The notes: generated from the sequence alone by a model not told the origin. Shown: positions 18,360 through 27,379, counted from the first letter of the stretch. The stretch: 64,000 bases of DNA from Aliishimia ponticola (GCF_004803475.1 NZ_SRKY01000002.1:62001-126000); one strand, 5' to 3'. Translations and numbers: made by a program.

Positions 18360-19929
18360 AGCCGATCGCGCAGCCGTCCTTACGGGGATCGGACGCGCCT
18401 TCCAGAACACCGTTTTCCAGTATCCGAATAGCCTGCGCGCCGCCAATCGGTGTGTCCGGCACTTCGACGGAATGGCCCATCGCCTCCAGTTCCGCGCGCA
18501 CGTTTTCGGAATATCCGCGTTCCACTTTCATCGTGCCTGCGTCTGAAAAGGCGCGCGGCGCATCGATTGCGGTCTGCGGGTCCATGCCGAAATCCGTCAT
18601 GTTGCTGACAACGCGAGCATGTCCATTGGGTTGATAGGCACCGCCCATCACGCCGAACGGCATGGTGACACGACCTTTTTCGGCCAGCATTGCCGGGATG
18701 ATCGTGTGCATGGGGCGTTTGCCACCGGCCAATTCATTCGGATGACCCTGCTCCAACGAGAAGCCCGCGCCGCGATTTTGCAGAAGAATGCCGAATTTCG
18801 GGCTGGCAATGCCGGAGCCAAAGCCATGATAGATCGAATAAATCAACGAGACAGCCATGCGGTCGCGGTCAACGACGGTGATATAGACCGTGTCTTTGTG
18901 CACCGCTTCGGTCAGCGGCGCAGCGGCTGCCATCGCCTTGGCGGGGTCGATCAGTGCCGCCAGCTTTTCTGCGGTTTCGGGCGCAAGCATATGGGCAAGC
19001 CGCGTGGTATGATCCGGGTCTGCGATCAGGCGATTGCGCGCGTCATAGGCAAGTTTCGCGGCCTCGGCTTCCAGATGCGCGCGCTGTGCGCCGAAAGGAT
19101 CAAGGCTGGCGATATCGAAATGCTTCAGGATGTTCAGCATCAGGATCGCTGTCGCGCCTTGGCCGTTGGGCGGATGCTCGAACAGTTCGGTCCCCTTGTA
19201 GGAACCAGAGACGGGCGTCGCCGGTGTACAGGCTGCGGCGGCGAAGTCTTCGGCTGTATGTACGCCGCCCAATTCTGTCAGCGCGGTCAGCATGTCCTCT
19301 GCCACCTCGCCGGAATAGAAGCCGTCGCGTCCGTCTTTGGCGATTCGGCGCAGAACTTCAGCCTGGCCCGGCGCGCGGAAAATCTGGCCGGTCGTGGGGG
19401 CGTCGTCACCGAACAGGTAATGGTCGCGGGCCGCGCCTTGCAGGGTTTTGGCGTCGTTCTTCCAGTCAAACGCGGTGCGCGGCCCGACTGGCACGCCTTC
19501 CTGCGCATAATGGATAGCTGGGGCCAAAAGGCGGTCCAGGCCCAGTTTGCCTTCGGTTTCCGCAAGGGTGCAGAAGGCGTCAATCGCGCAGGGGATCGTG
19601 ACCGCGTCCGGTGTATTGAGCGGCACGGCCGTCGCGCCGCTATTTCGCAGGGCGTCTGCGGTGGCGGCAGCGGGGGCCCGGCCTGATCCGTTCATGGCGC
19701 AAACGTCTTCGCCCGGGCGGGACCACAAAATGAAGCAATCGCCGCCGATGCCGGTCATTTGAGGCTCGCAAATGCCAAGCAGAACCGCGCCCGCGATGGC
19801 GGCATCCATTGCGTTGCCTCCGTCTTTCAACACGGCGACGGCCGCCTCTGCTGCCAATGGGTGCGAGGTTGCGCATACTCCGTTCTGGGCAAGAACAGGG
19901 GATCGGCCGGGAAAGTGGAAATCGCGCAT
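18355..19929 (-). CDS. Gamma-glutamyltransferase family protein, no signal peptide
   Basis: Ntn-hydrolase of the GGT/acylase family, 524 residues from the ATG at 19929, which has GGAG upstream. The autocleavage threonine is Thr347 in KDTVYITVVD. Other motifs are DGGNAMDAAIA, PQMTGIGGDCF, ELFEHPPNGQG and MPFGVMGGAYQPNGHARV near the C terminus. Classical GGT is exported and cleaves glutathione. This one starts MRDFHFPGRSP with no signal sequence, suggesting a cytoplasmic enzyme closer to YwrD or cephalosporin-acylase-like members. The substrate is unknown. Confidence 0.92.
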   Translation of the reverse strand: MRDFHFPGRSPVLAQNGVCATSHPLAAEAAVAVLKDGGNAMDAAIAGAVLLGICEPQMTGIGGDCFILWSRPGEDVCAMNGSGRAPAAATADALRNSGATAVPLNTPDAVTIPCAIDAFCTLAETEGKLGLDRLLAPAIHYAQEGVPVGPRTAFDWKNDAKTLQGAARDHYLFGDDAPTTGQIFRAPGQAEVLRRIAKDGRDGFYSGEVAEDMLTALTELGGVHTAEDFAAAACTPATPVSGSYKGTELFEHPPNGQGATAILMLNILKHFDIASLDPFGAQRAHLEAEAAKLAYDARNRLIADPDHTTRLAHMLAPETAEKLAALIDPAKAMAAAAPLTEAVHKDTVYITVVDRDRMAVSLIYSIYHGFGSGIASPKFGILLQNRGAGFSLEQGHPNELAGGKRPMHTIIPAMLAEKGRVTMPFGVMGGAYQPNGHARVVSNMTDFGMDPQTAIDAPRAFSDAGTMKVERGYSENVRAELEAMGHSVEVPDTPIGGAQAIRILENGVLEGASDPRKDGCAIGY

Positions 19930-20407
19930 CAAAGGCTCCGTGCTGCGGTGTTCGTCGGAACGTAGACCAGCCAAACGGAGAAGCCAATGCGGGAGGGTAT
20001 AGTCCCCGATGTCGCGTACTGGGTGGGGGCTGTTACACGCGACACCGGGGGAAGCCATATGCAGCTACAAGACCGTTTATGACGGTTTATCGGGGCGGAA
20101 TTGTGGAGGAAAAAAGGTAGTTTGGTCGCCGATTGTGGCATGGTTAAAGCAGCCCGAAGATAGGTGCCGAAAACCAGGCGCCGGGACGCTTTGGTGCAGG
20201 GCTGTCGGTGGATTTTTTTGGGGGGGGCTTCAAGCCATTGCGACAGGTCCGCAAAGGGCGGGTGTCTTGCTTGGGGTCGTCTGCGGGGCAGGTGTCCCCG
20301 TCCGCCATTGGGCTAAGGAAATTTGCTTCCGTCAGCGCAAACGTGATTGTCGTGGTCCGCCGGGACGGAAGCTCGCCAGACGCGACGGGCGGGCCAGTTT
20401 GCCGGGA
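19930..20407. other. Intergenic region, no gene recognised
   Basis: 478 bases between two minus-strand genes. It should hold the promoter of the gamma-glutamyltransferase-like gene. There is a small inverted repeat ACCGT-TTATG-ACGGT (20072-20086), and a run of seven T followed by eight G (20213-20227). No open frame has the codon style of its neighbours. Confidence 0.5.
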
Positions 20408-20881
20408 TCAGGCGCTGGCCGCCAAGGCGAGATGCAGGTCGAGTACGTTCTGGTTGTTTTCGCGCCGGTATTCGACGTCGTTTGCCAGTTTGCGGATCAA
20501 ATACCAACCGAACCCGCCCTCGGGCAGGTCAAGCAGATCCATGTCCAGATTCGCTTCCGTCAATTCGGGCGGTTGCTCATCAGGCATGGGGTGACCATCG
20601 TCGATGATACGTACATGCAGAGCGCTTGTCTGTGCGCGGCAATCGATTGCAATCGGTCCGGCGACATCCTCGCCGGTATAGGCATGCTCCACAATGTTGT
20701 TGAGCGCTTCCGCCAAGACGATTTCGACCGTGCCGAGGTCTTCTTTTGACCAGTTCATCGGTTGAAGTTCGGAAACGATATGCGCCAAGGCGGCCCGCAC
20801 GGCGAGCGGCCCGCTGCGGAACTTCATCTTGACGATTACTGGCGACGCCTCTGTGGACATTGTTGCAACCCTTTGCGTCAT
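20408..20881 (-). CDS. ATP-binding anti-sigma regulatory factor (RsbW/SpoIIAB-like kinase)
   Basis: GHKL-fold serine kinase of 157 residues in a partner-switching module. The N box is EIVLAEALNNIVEHAY, the G1 box DDGHPMP, and the G2 region GGFGWYLIRKLAND. Such proteins phosphorylate a STAS partner and sequester a sigma factor or other target. The gene starts within the stop of the STAS gene (4-base ATGA overlap), so the pair is coupled. A second ATG seven codons in (20860) is possible. No sigma factor or PP2C phosphatase gene lies nearby. Confidence 0.88.
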   Translation of the reverse strand: MTQRVATMSTEASPVIVKMKFRSGPLAVRAALAHIVSELQPMNWSKEDLGTVEIVLAEALNNIVEHAYTGEDVAGPIAIDCRAQTSALHVRIIDDGHPMPDEQPPELTEANLDMDLLDLPEGGFGWYLIRKLANDVEYRRENNQNVLDLHLALAASA

Positions 20882-21216
20882 GCGTCGAGGCTGTCCAGCG
20901 CGTCATCCAGCGTCGGGAAAAGCTGAAAGACGGAATCCATCCGGGTCAGCTGGAACACCTTGCTGACGGTCGGGTTCAGCCCGGCCAGCGCAAGGGTACG
21001 TCCTTTGCCCATGGTTTTCATCGCTGCGACAATCGCACCGAGGCCGCTGGAGTCAACGAATTGGACCTGTTGTAGGTCCAGAATCACCGTATCAGGACCG
21101 CTTTCCGTTTCCGTGCGCATCTGTTCCTTGAAGGTCAGAGCGACGGCAGCGTCAATTCGGCTTTCGTTCACTGTGACGACTCGGCGATTGCCGTCTGTTG
21201 TGCTGCTAAGGTTCAT
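20878..21216 (-). CDS. STAS-domain anti-sigma factor antagonist
   Basis: 112-residue SpoIIAA/RsbV-type protein. The phosphorylation motif is VDSSGLGA (Ser56/Ser57), after VILDLQQVQF. Unphosphorylated, the family binds the kinase partner and frees its target. It is cotranscribed with the downstream kinase gene. The ribosome site is weak. The controlled sigma factor or output protein is not in this window. Confidence 0.9.
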   Translation of the reverse strand: MNLSSTTDGNRRVVTVNESRIDAAVALTFKEQMRTETESGPDTVILDLQQVQFVDSSGLGAIVAAMKTMGKGRTLALAGLNPTVSKVFQLTRMDSVFQLFPTLDDALDSLDA

Positions 21217-21303
21217 GCTGTACCGCTTTTTATCATCTACGCCGGATACATAGGGTCAAAACCTTACTTTTTTGTGAGTCCGCGCCGAGGGGAGGAAATT
21301 ACA

Positions 21304-22476
21304 ATGAAGACAGTCGTAATTGCAGGGGCAGCCCGGACGCCGATGGGCGGATTCCAAGGGGAATTGCAGGGCATGGCCGCGTCCGAACTGGGCGGTGCGG
21401 CGATCCGCGCGGCGATGGATGCCGCCGGGGCGCACCAGATAGACGAGGTTCTGATGGGCTGCGTGTTGCCCGCGGGGCAAGGGCAGGCGCCGGCGCGGCA
21501 GGCGGGATTCGCCGCAGGGCTTGGCGAAGAAGTGCCCGCCACGACCCTGAACAAGATGTGCGGGTCCGGCATGAAAGCTGCGATGGTGGCGTTCGACCAG
21601 ATCGCCTTGGGCCAGACGGATGTGATGGTTGCGGGCGGCATGGAATCGATGACGAACGCGCCTTATCTGCTGCCAAAGATGCGCGGCGGCGCGCGGCTTG
21701 GCCATGGGCAGGTGATTGACCACATGTTTCTGGATGGGCTCGAAGATGCTTATGACAAGGGCCGTCTGATGGGCACCTTTGCCGAGGACTGCGCCGAGGC
21801 GTTCCAGTTCACCCGTGAAAAGCAGGATGAGTATGCCCTGACCTCCCTGTCACGCGCGCTTGATGCGCAAGCTTCCGGCGCGTTCGAGGGAGAGATCGCC
21901 CCGGTCGAGGTTCGCAGCCGCCGGGCCAGTACGACAGTCTCGGCCGATGAGCAGCCGAAAAACGCGCGCCCCGACAAAATACCGCAATTGAAGCCCGCGT
22001 TCCGCGACGGTGGCACGGTGACGGCGGCGAATTCGTCGTCGATCTCGGACGGGGCTGCGGCGCTTGTCCTTGCGTCCGAAGAGGCCGCAGCGGCGCAAGG
22101 GCTTCAGGTGCGGGCGCGCATCATGGGCCACGCCAGCCATGCGCAAGCGCCGGGCTTGTTCACCACTGCTCCGGTTCCGGCGGCGCAGAAACTGCTCGAC
22201 CGGATCGGCTGGTCGAAAGATGACGTGGACCTGTGGGAAGTGAACGAAGCCTTTGCGGTCGTGCCCATGGCCTTCATGCATGAAATGGGGCTGAGCCATG
22301 ACATCGTGAACGTCAATGGCGGCGCGTGTGCGCTGGGCCATCCAATCGGCGCATCGGGCGCGCGGATCATGGTCACGTTGCTCAACGCGTTGGAGAAACG
22401 AAACCTGAAACGTGGGGTTGCCGCGATCTGTATCGGTGGGGGCGAGGGAACCGCCATCGCCATCGAACGGGTCTGA
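21304..22476 (+). CDS. Acetyl-CoA C-acyltransferase (thiolase)
   Basis: Thiolase of 390 residues, condensing two acetyl-CoA or cleaving 3-ketoacyl-CoA. The active-site cysteine is Cys86 in NKMCGSGM. NEAF and GGACALGHPIGASGAR follow, and the second cysteine is Cys376 in ICIGGGEG. The start at 21304 is set by GAGGGGAGGAAATTACA. The biosynthetic (PhaA/AtoB) versus degradative role cannot be settled. No hydroxyacyl-CoA dehydrogenase or PHB genes are next to it. It is divergent from the STAS gene. Confidence 0.93.
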   Translation: MKTVVIAGAARTPMGGFQGELQGMAASELGGAAIRAAMDAAGAHQIDEVLMGCVLPAGQGQAPARQAGFAAGLGEEVPATTLNKMCGSGMKAAMVAFDQIALGQTDVMVAGGMESMTNAPYLLPKMRGGARLGHGQVIDHMFLDGLEDAYDKGRLMGTFAEDCAEAFQFTREKQDEYALTSLSRALDAQASGAFEGEIAPVEVRSRRASTTVSADEQPKNARPDKIPQLKPAFRDGGTVTAANSSSISDGAAALVLASEEAAAAQGLQVRARIMGHASHAQAPGLFTTAPVPAAQKLLDRIGWSKDDVDLWEVNEAFAVVPMAFMHEMGLSHDIVNVNGGACALGHPIGASGARIMVTLLNALEKRNLKRGVAAICIGGGEGTAIAIERV

Positions 22477-22521
22477 CACGGGCGGCAGTTTCCCCCGTAA
22501 ACATCAAGAAAGGGGCGCGTG

Positions 22522-22974
22522 ATGCGTGTTGATTATTCCGAATTGGCCAAGACAATCGCCGCGCTGACGGAAGGCGAAACAGACGAGGTCGCGCTGATGG
22601 CGACCGTCACCTGCGAGGTGCATCACAGCGATGACCGGTTCGACTGGACGGGGTTTTACCGTGTGACCGCGCCGGAACTTCTCAAGATCGGGCCCTATCA
22701 AGGGGGGCATGGCTGCCTTCAGATCCCGTTTGCACGCGGGGTCTGTGGCGCGGCAGCACGGACGGGCGAAACGCAGCTTGTTGCGGATGTCGACGCATTT
22801 GATGGGCATATCGCCTGCGCAAGCTCCACCCGGTCGGAACTTGTTCTTCCGGTTCGGAACGCGGCGGGCGAGGTGATCGCGGTCTTCGATCTCGACAGCG
22901 ATCAGCCCGATGCGTTCACGCAAAGCGACGCCGACGCGCTGGAAACCCTGCTAAACGACGTGTTCGCGCGCTGA
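22522..22974 (+). CDS. msrC: Free methionine-(R)-sulfoxide reductase, GAF domain
   Basis: Reduces free L-methionine-(R)-sulfoxide. This is a single GAF domain of 150 residues. Three cysteines, Cys65 (GHGCLQIPF), Cys75 (GVCG) and Cys99 (HIACASSTRSE), are spaced 10 and 24 residues apart. That is the same spacing as the redox cysteines known in the fRMsr family. DWTGFYR and VLDLDS-like (VFDLDSDQPDAF) motifs also match. ATG 22522 follows GAAAGGGG, and a GTG just before it is less likely. Confidence 0.92.
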   Translation: MRVDYSELAKTIAALTEGETDEVALMATVTCEVHHSDDRFDWTGFYRVTAPELLKIGPYQGGHGCLQIPFARGVCGAAARTGETQLVADVDAFDGHIACASSTRSELVLPVRNAAGEVIAVFDLDSDQPDAFTQSDADALETLLNDVFAR

Positions 22975-23127
22975 TCAGACGGCGTCGGTGCACCATCGGT
23001 CGCCGACTTGCAGCCAATGGGCATCCTTGACGGTTGCGTGGATCGTGATTTCACCCGGTGTGGTCGTGATAATGTCCATCGGCAAGAGCGACAGGAACAG
23101 GGCGAAGGCTTCAGCAGACAAGCACAT
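22975..23127 (-). CDS. Small hypothetical protein, 50 residues
   Basis: A short open frame on the minus strand starts MCLSAEAFALFLSLLPMDII and ends in a WLQVGDRWCTDAV tail. Its ATG has an excellent ribosome site (AAGGAG, 7 bases away). Its stop directly abuts the msrC stop on the other strand. The composition is hydrophobic then polar, with no recognised domain. It may be a small conserved roseobacter protein. The call rests on the ribosome site and compact convergent placement. Confidence 0.5.
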   Translation of the reverse strand: MCLSAEAFALFLSLLPMDIITTTPGEITIHATVKDAHWLQVGDRWCTDAV

Positions 23128-23207
23128 GGGGAAACTCCTTGAGGTTCGTGCGTTTGTCCTCCCGCTGTCAGGTTTACCGATCGAGGTTGCGTTGTCCTTA
23201 ACTGGAC

Positions 23208-23235
23208 GCGCCGAAAGTGGCTGAATTTTCGGCGC
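23208..23235. repeat. Strong hairpin upstream of the XRE-cupin gene
   Basis: A perfect 9-bp stem (GCGCCGAAA / TTTCGGCGC) with a 10-base loop lies in the 220-base gap between the divergent 50-residue frame and the XRE-cupin regulator. On the plus strand it is followed by GCGCGCGATTTTT, so it could be a terminator or a leader structure. Confidence 0.4.
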
Positions 23236-23347
23236 GCGCGCGATTTTTCATCGTCGCCGTGAAAAAATGGATTGCGATTTCACGGAATCAGGGCAGAATG
23301 AAATTCAAGAGCGAAATTTCACCGCCTGCGCGTTTCAAAGGACCGAC

Positions 23348-23911
23348 ATGCTGCACGACCCTCCGCATACGCTTGGCGCTGATCTGCGTGCTTTGCGCAA
23401 GACGCGGGGGATGACTCTGACTGAACTGGCGACGCGGATGGATCGCTCTGTCGGGTGGCTTAGTCAGGTGGAGCGGGACATTTCCGAGCCGTCGATCACC
23501 GATCTGCGCCACCTTGCCGCTGCCCTGGATGTGTCGGTGTCGATGCTGGCGCGGCACCAATCGACCGATCAGGCCGAGGATGGGTTCGTCGTGCGGCGCG
23601 GGACGCGCCGGCCTTTCGGATCACGGGTTTCAGGTTTGGTGGAGGAACTCTTGTCGCCCGATCTGACCGACGATTTCGAAATGGTTCATTCCACCTTCGA
23701 ACCCGGATCGCAAATCGGCGAAACCGTCACGCGGCCAACGCAAGAGGTCGGATACCTTTTGTCCGGGCGGCTTGATCTGACGATCGGCGCACGGGACTTC
23801 ACCATTCATCCCGGCGACAGCTTCCGCATTCGTGGCGAGCCGTTCCGCTGGGCCAACCCCTACCCGGAGGTCGCGACGGCCATCTGGGTCATTGCCCCGC
23901 CGGTGTATTGA
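23348..23911 (+). CDS. XRE-family transcriptional regulator with cupin domain
   Basis: 187-residue regulator. The N-terminal helix-turn-helix (about residues 10-65) contains LRALRKTRGMTLTELATRMD and LSQVERDISEPSITDLRHL. The C-terminal cupin holds EVGYLLSGRLDLTIGARDFT and HPGDSFRIRGEPFRWANP and probably binds a small effector. The start at 23348 follows AAAGGACCG. The stop and the LysE start overlap (TGATG), so it very likely controls its own operon with the exporter. AT-rich repeats of GAAATTTC type just upstream could be its operator, but this is weak. Confidence 0.9.
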   Translation: MLHDPPHTLGADLRALRKTRGMTLTELATRMDRSVGWLSQVERDISEPSITDLRHLAAALDVSVSMLARHQSTDQAEDGFVVRRGTRRPFGSRVSGLVEELLSPDLTDDFEMVHSTFEPGSQIGETVTRPTQEVGYLLSGRLDLTIGARDFTIHPGDSFRIRGEPFRWANPYPEVATAIWVIAPPVY

Positions 23912-24528
23912 TGAGCTTCGAGGCCTGGACCGTTTTCGCGCTGTTCTGGATCGTCTTCGTGACGACGCCGGGGCCGAATGCGGTCAATTGCATTCAGAAC
24001 GGGATGCATCTGGGCTTTGTGCGGGCCTTGCCGGGCGTACTGGCGATCCTGACACAGGCAAGCGCGTTTCTGGTTCTGTCGGCGCTGGGCGTCACGGCCC
24101 TTATTGCGGCATCGCCCACCGCGTTTTCCATCGCAAAGCTGATCGGTGCGGGATTTCTGATCTGGCTGGGCGTGCGGGGCTGGCTTTATGCCAACAAGCC
24201 GGTCACGGTCACGCCCTCGTCGCGCGGCATCTATCTGCGCGCGTTGGCCATTGCGACGATCAATCCAAAGTCGGTGGCGGGCTACCTCGCGGCGTTTTCC
24301 CAGTTCGTTCAACCGGATGTGCCCATCGGTCAGCAGATTTGGGTCATCATGCCCACCGCGCTGACTCTGACGACACTCAGCTATTGCGGGTTCACGGCGC
24401 TGGGCGCGGGGCTGGGCCGGACAGCGCTGGCCGCTGTCATGAATGTATGGCTGCGCCGCGCGCTGGCCGTGTGTTTCGTGATCTATGGCGTGCTGCTGGG
24501 CATATCGCCCGCGCCGGGCAAGGCATGA
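23911..24528 (+). CDS. LysE/RhtB-family amino-acid exporter
   Basis: Inner-membrane protein of 205 residues with about six hydrophobic segments. It has the family opening TPGPNAVNCIQNGMHLGF, with the conserved Pro-Gly-Pro near residue 20, and ATINPKSVAGYLAAFSQF mid-protein. Members export amino acids or related metabolites. The substrate is unknown. It is translationally coupled to the XRE-cupin regulator and followed 13 bases later by the GFA-family gene. Confidence 0.9.
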   Translation: MSFEAWTVFALFWIVFVTTPGPNAVNCIQNGMHLGFVRALPGVLAILTQASAFLVLSALGVTALIAASPTAFSIAKLIGAGFLIWLGVRGWLYANKPVTVTPSSRGIYLRALAIATINPKSVAGYLAAFSQFVQPDVPIGQQIWVIMPTALTLTTLSYCGFTALGAGLGRTALAAVMNVWLRRALAVCFVIYGVLLGISPAPGKA

Positions 24529-24541
24529 CGGAGGGCGCGTG

Positions 24542-24916
24542 ATGCTGGAGGGAAGCTGCAATTGCCAGAATGTTCGGTTCCGCGTGGATGGCGGCGGCGA
24601 CAGCGTAGCGGCCTGCCATTGCGGACAATGCCGCAAGCAATCCGGTCACTATTGGGCGAGCGGTTATGCCCCCGATGCGGCCTATGACATCACCGGAGAG
24701 GTCCGCTGGTTCGAGGCCTCGCCCACCGCGAAACGCGGCTTTTGCCCGAATTGCGGATGTTTTCTGTTCTGGAAGGCACATGCCGAGGACGGGATGAGCT
24801 TTTCGCTGGGTGCAATCGACGGGCCGACAGGGCTGCGGCTGCACAAGCATATCTTCACGCGCTGGAAAGGCGATTACTACGACATCGCGGACGACGTGCC
24901 GCAACAGGAGGACTAA
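24542..24916 (+). CDS. GFA (glutathione-dependent formaldehyde-activating) family protein
   Basis: 124-residue zinc-binding protein of the GFA/CENP-V fold. Zinc cysteines are arranged as GSCNCQNVRF, ACHCGQCRKQSG and FCPNCGCFLFW. The founding member was linked to formaldehyde-glutathione adduct formation, though many members have unknown roles. It sits three bases before a demethylating flavoprotein that would release one-carbon units or formaldehyde, so a link to formaldehyde handling is a reasonable inference. Confidence 0.9.
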   Translation: MLEGSCNCQNVRFRVDGGGDSVAACHCGQCRKQSGHYWASGYAPDAAYDITGEVRWFEASPTAKRGFCPNCGCFLFWKAHAEDGMSFSLGAIDGPTGLRLHKHIFTRWKGDYYDIADDVPQQED

Positions 24917-24919
24917 GCG

Positions 24920-27379
24920 ATGACAGACTTTCCGACAACGGCCCGTGTGGTCATCATCGGGGGCGGTGCTGTTGGTGCATCTTGCGCGTATCATCTGGCC
25001 AAAGCGGGCTGGGATTGCGTGGTTCTGGAAAAGAACGAACTGACCGCCGGATCGACGTGGCACGCGGCGGGCAACTGCCCGTCCTTCTCGACCTCGTGGG
25101 CGATCATGAACATGCAGCGCTATTCGCTGGATCTGTATTCACGCCTCGCCGAAGAGGTGGATTACCCGATGAACTACCATGTCACCGGCTCTATCCGGCT
25201 GGGCCACACGCGCGAGCGGGTGATGGAGTTCGAGCGCGCGCGGTCGATGGGGCGGTATCAGGGGCTCGACCTTGAGATGATGCAGGTCAGTGACCTGAAG
25301 GACCATTACCCGTTCCTTGAAACACATGATCTTGCAGGCGCGCTGTGGGATCCGGATGACGGCGATATCGACCCGGCGCAGTTGACGCAGGCCTTGGCCA
25401 AGGGTGCGCGGCAGATGGGCGCGCGGATCGAACGGTTCTGCCCGGCAACGGGCGTCAGCCGCGAGAACGGCGAGTGGATCGTGCACACCGAAAAGGGTGA
25501 CATCCGCTGCGAAAAGGTGGTCAACGCGGCGGGCTACTATGCGCAGCGTGTGGGCGAGTGGTTCAAACCGTTCGGCGGCCGCACCGTGCCGATGGCGGTG
25601 ATGAGCCACCAGTATTTCCTGACCGAGCCTGTCGAAGAGCTTGAAAAATGGACGGCAGAAAATGGCCGCAAGCTACCGCTGCTGCGCGATGTGGATAGCT
25701 CTTACTATCTGCGGCAGGAAAAGACCGGCCTGAACCTTGGCCCCTATGAGCGTAACTGCAAGGCGCACTGGATCACACCGGAAGACCAGATGCCGGAGGA
25801 CTTCAGCTTCCAGCTTTACCCGGACGATCTGGAACGACTGGAATGGTATATCGAAGACGCAATGGCACGCGTGCCGCTGCTTGGCGCGTCGGGCGTTGGG
25901 CGTGTGATCAACGGCCCGATCCCCTATGCGCCCGATGGTCTGCCGCTGATCGGCCCGATGCCGGGCGTGCCCAATGCGTTCGAGGCCTGCGTCTTCACCT
26001 TCGGGATCACGCAAGCGGGCGGCGCGGGCAAGGTGTTGGCCGAATGGGTGACGGAAGGTCAGACCGAATGGGATATGTGGGCCGTCGATCCGCGCCGCTA
26101 TACGGATTACACGGACCAGCAGTACTGCATCGACAAGGCGATGGAGGTCTACGGCCACGAGTACGCAATGCATTTCCCGCATCACGAATGGCCCGCTGCG
26201 CGCGACCGCAAGCTTTCCCCCGTCCATGACAAAATCGTGGAAATGGGCGGCGTCATGGGCGCCTATAACGGGTGGGAGCGTGCCAATTGGTTCGCCAAGC
26301 CCGGTGATGATACCTCGGAAGAGGCCACGCATACATGGGACCGCGAAGGCCCGTGGCGGGTGCGTGTGCAGGAAGAATGCGAAGCGGTCCGCGACGATTG
26401 CGGTATTCTCGATCTGCCGGGCTTTTCCCGCTATCGGTTGCAGGGCGAAGGCGCGGCTGAGTTTCTGCGGGGGCTCTGCACCGGCGGTATCCCCAAGGTT
26501 GGGCGGATCGGTCTGCTCTATTTTGCGGATGATCGCGGCCGGATCGTGACAGAAATGTCGGCCATGCGCATGGCGGATGACTTCTTCTTCCTGATCACGG
26601 CCGCGGCGGCGCAGTGGCACGATTTGGAGTGGTTGCAGCGCCATATGCCCGAGGACGCGGTGTTCCGCCTGACGGATGTGACGCGCGACTTCTCGTGCCA
26701 AATCCTGACGGGCCCCAAATCGCGCGATGTACTGGCCGCGGTTACGGATGCCGATCTGACACAGCCTTGGCTGACGCACCAATCGGCCCAGATCGACGGT
26801 ATCTGGGTGCAGCTTGTGCGCGTGTCCTTCGCAGGGGAACTTGGCTGGGAAGTGCATTCGATGGTGGCAGACACGCCCGCCATCTACGGCAAGCTGCTTG
26901 AGGCGGGCGCGCCGCATGGGCTTAAACCCTTTGGCATGTATGCGCTGAATTCCCTGCGGCTCGAAAAGGGCTATCGCGCGTGGAAGGGCGATCTGTCCAC
27001 CGACTACACCCTGCTGCAAGGCGGGCTGGATCGGTTCGTCAAGCTGGACAAGCCGCAGGATTTCCCCGGCAAGGCCGCGATCCAATCCGAAAAGCAATCC
27101 GGCGTTACGAAGCGCTTCGTCACCCTTATCGTCGATGCCGGCGCGCAGGACGCGCCCTATATGTCAACGATTTGGCATGACGGCGAGGTCGTCGGCGAAA
27201 CCACAAGCGGCGGTTATGGCTACCGCGTCGGGGCGTCCATTGCGTTGGGCATGTTGCGCACCGATCTGGCCACACCGGGGACCGAGCTTGAGATCGACAT
27301 CTACGGCACGCGCTGCAAGGCGGTGGTGCAACCGGACGCCCCGCTGTGGGATCCGGAAAACGAGCGGCTGCGCGCATGA
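24920..27379 (+). CDS. FAD-dependent demethylase with GcvT domain (dimethylglycine/sarcosine dehydrogenase-like)
   Basis: 819-residue two-domain enzyme. An N-terminal DAO-type FAD fold has VVIIGGGAVGASCAYHLAKA. The GSTWHAAG motif contains the histidine that carries covalent FAD in dimethylglycine and sarcosine dehydrogenases. From about residue 430 a GcvT/aminomethyltransferase-like folate domain follows (LPGFSRYRLQGEGAAEFL, FAGELGWEVHS, LRLEKGYRAWKGDLS). It would oxidatively remove an N-methyl group and pass it to tetrahydrofolate. The exact amine is undecided. The ATG follows AGGAGGACTAAGCG, and the stop overlaps the next gene (ATGA). Confidence 0.9.
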   Translation: MTDFPTTARVVIIGGGAVGASCAYHLAKAGWDCVVLEKNELTAGSTWHAAGNCPSFSTSWAIMNMQRYSLDLYSRLAEEVDYPMNYHVTGSIRLGHTRERVMEFERARSMGRYQGLDLEMMQVSDLKDHYPFLETHDLAGALWDPDDGDIDPAQLTQALAKGARQMGARIERFCPATGVSRENGEWIVHTEKGDIRCEKVVNAAGYYAQRVGEWFKPFGGRTVPMAVMSHQYFLTEPVEELEKWTAENGRKLPLLRDVDSSYYLRQEKTGLNLGPYERNCKAHWITPEDQMPEDFSFQLYPDDLERLEWYIEDAMARVPLLGASGVGRVINGPIPYAPDGLPLIGPMPGVPNAFEACVFTFGITQAGGAGKVLAEWVTEGQTEWDMWAVDPRRYTDYTDQQYCIDKAMEVYGHEYAMHFPHHEWPAARDRKLSPVHDKIVEMGGVMGAYNGWERANWFAKPGDDTSEEATHTWDREGPWRVRVQEECEAVRDDCGILDLPGFSRYRLQGEGAAEFLRGLCTGGIPKVGRIGLLYFADDRGRIVTEMSAMRMADDFFFLITAAAAQWHDLEWLQRHMPEDAVFRLTDVTRDFSCQILTGPKSRDVLAAVTDADLTQPWLTHQSAQIDGIWVQLVRVSFAGELGWEVHSMVADTPAIYGKLLEAGAPHGLKPFGMYALNSLRLEKGYRAWKGDLSTDYTLLQGGLDRFVKLDKPQDFPGKAAIQSEKQSGVTKRFVTLIVDAGAQDAPYMSTIWHDGEVVGETTSGGYGYRVGASIALGMLRTDLATPGTELEIDIYGTRCKAVVQPDAPLWDPENERLRA

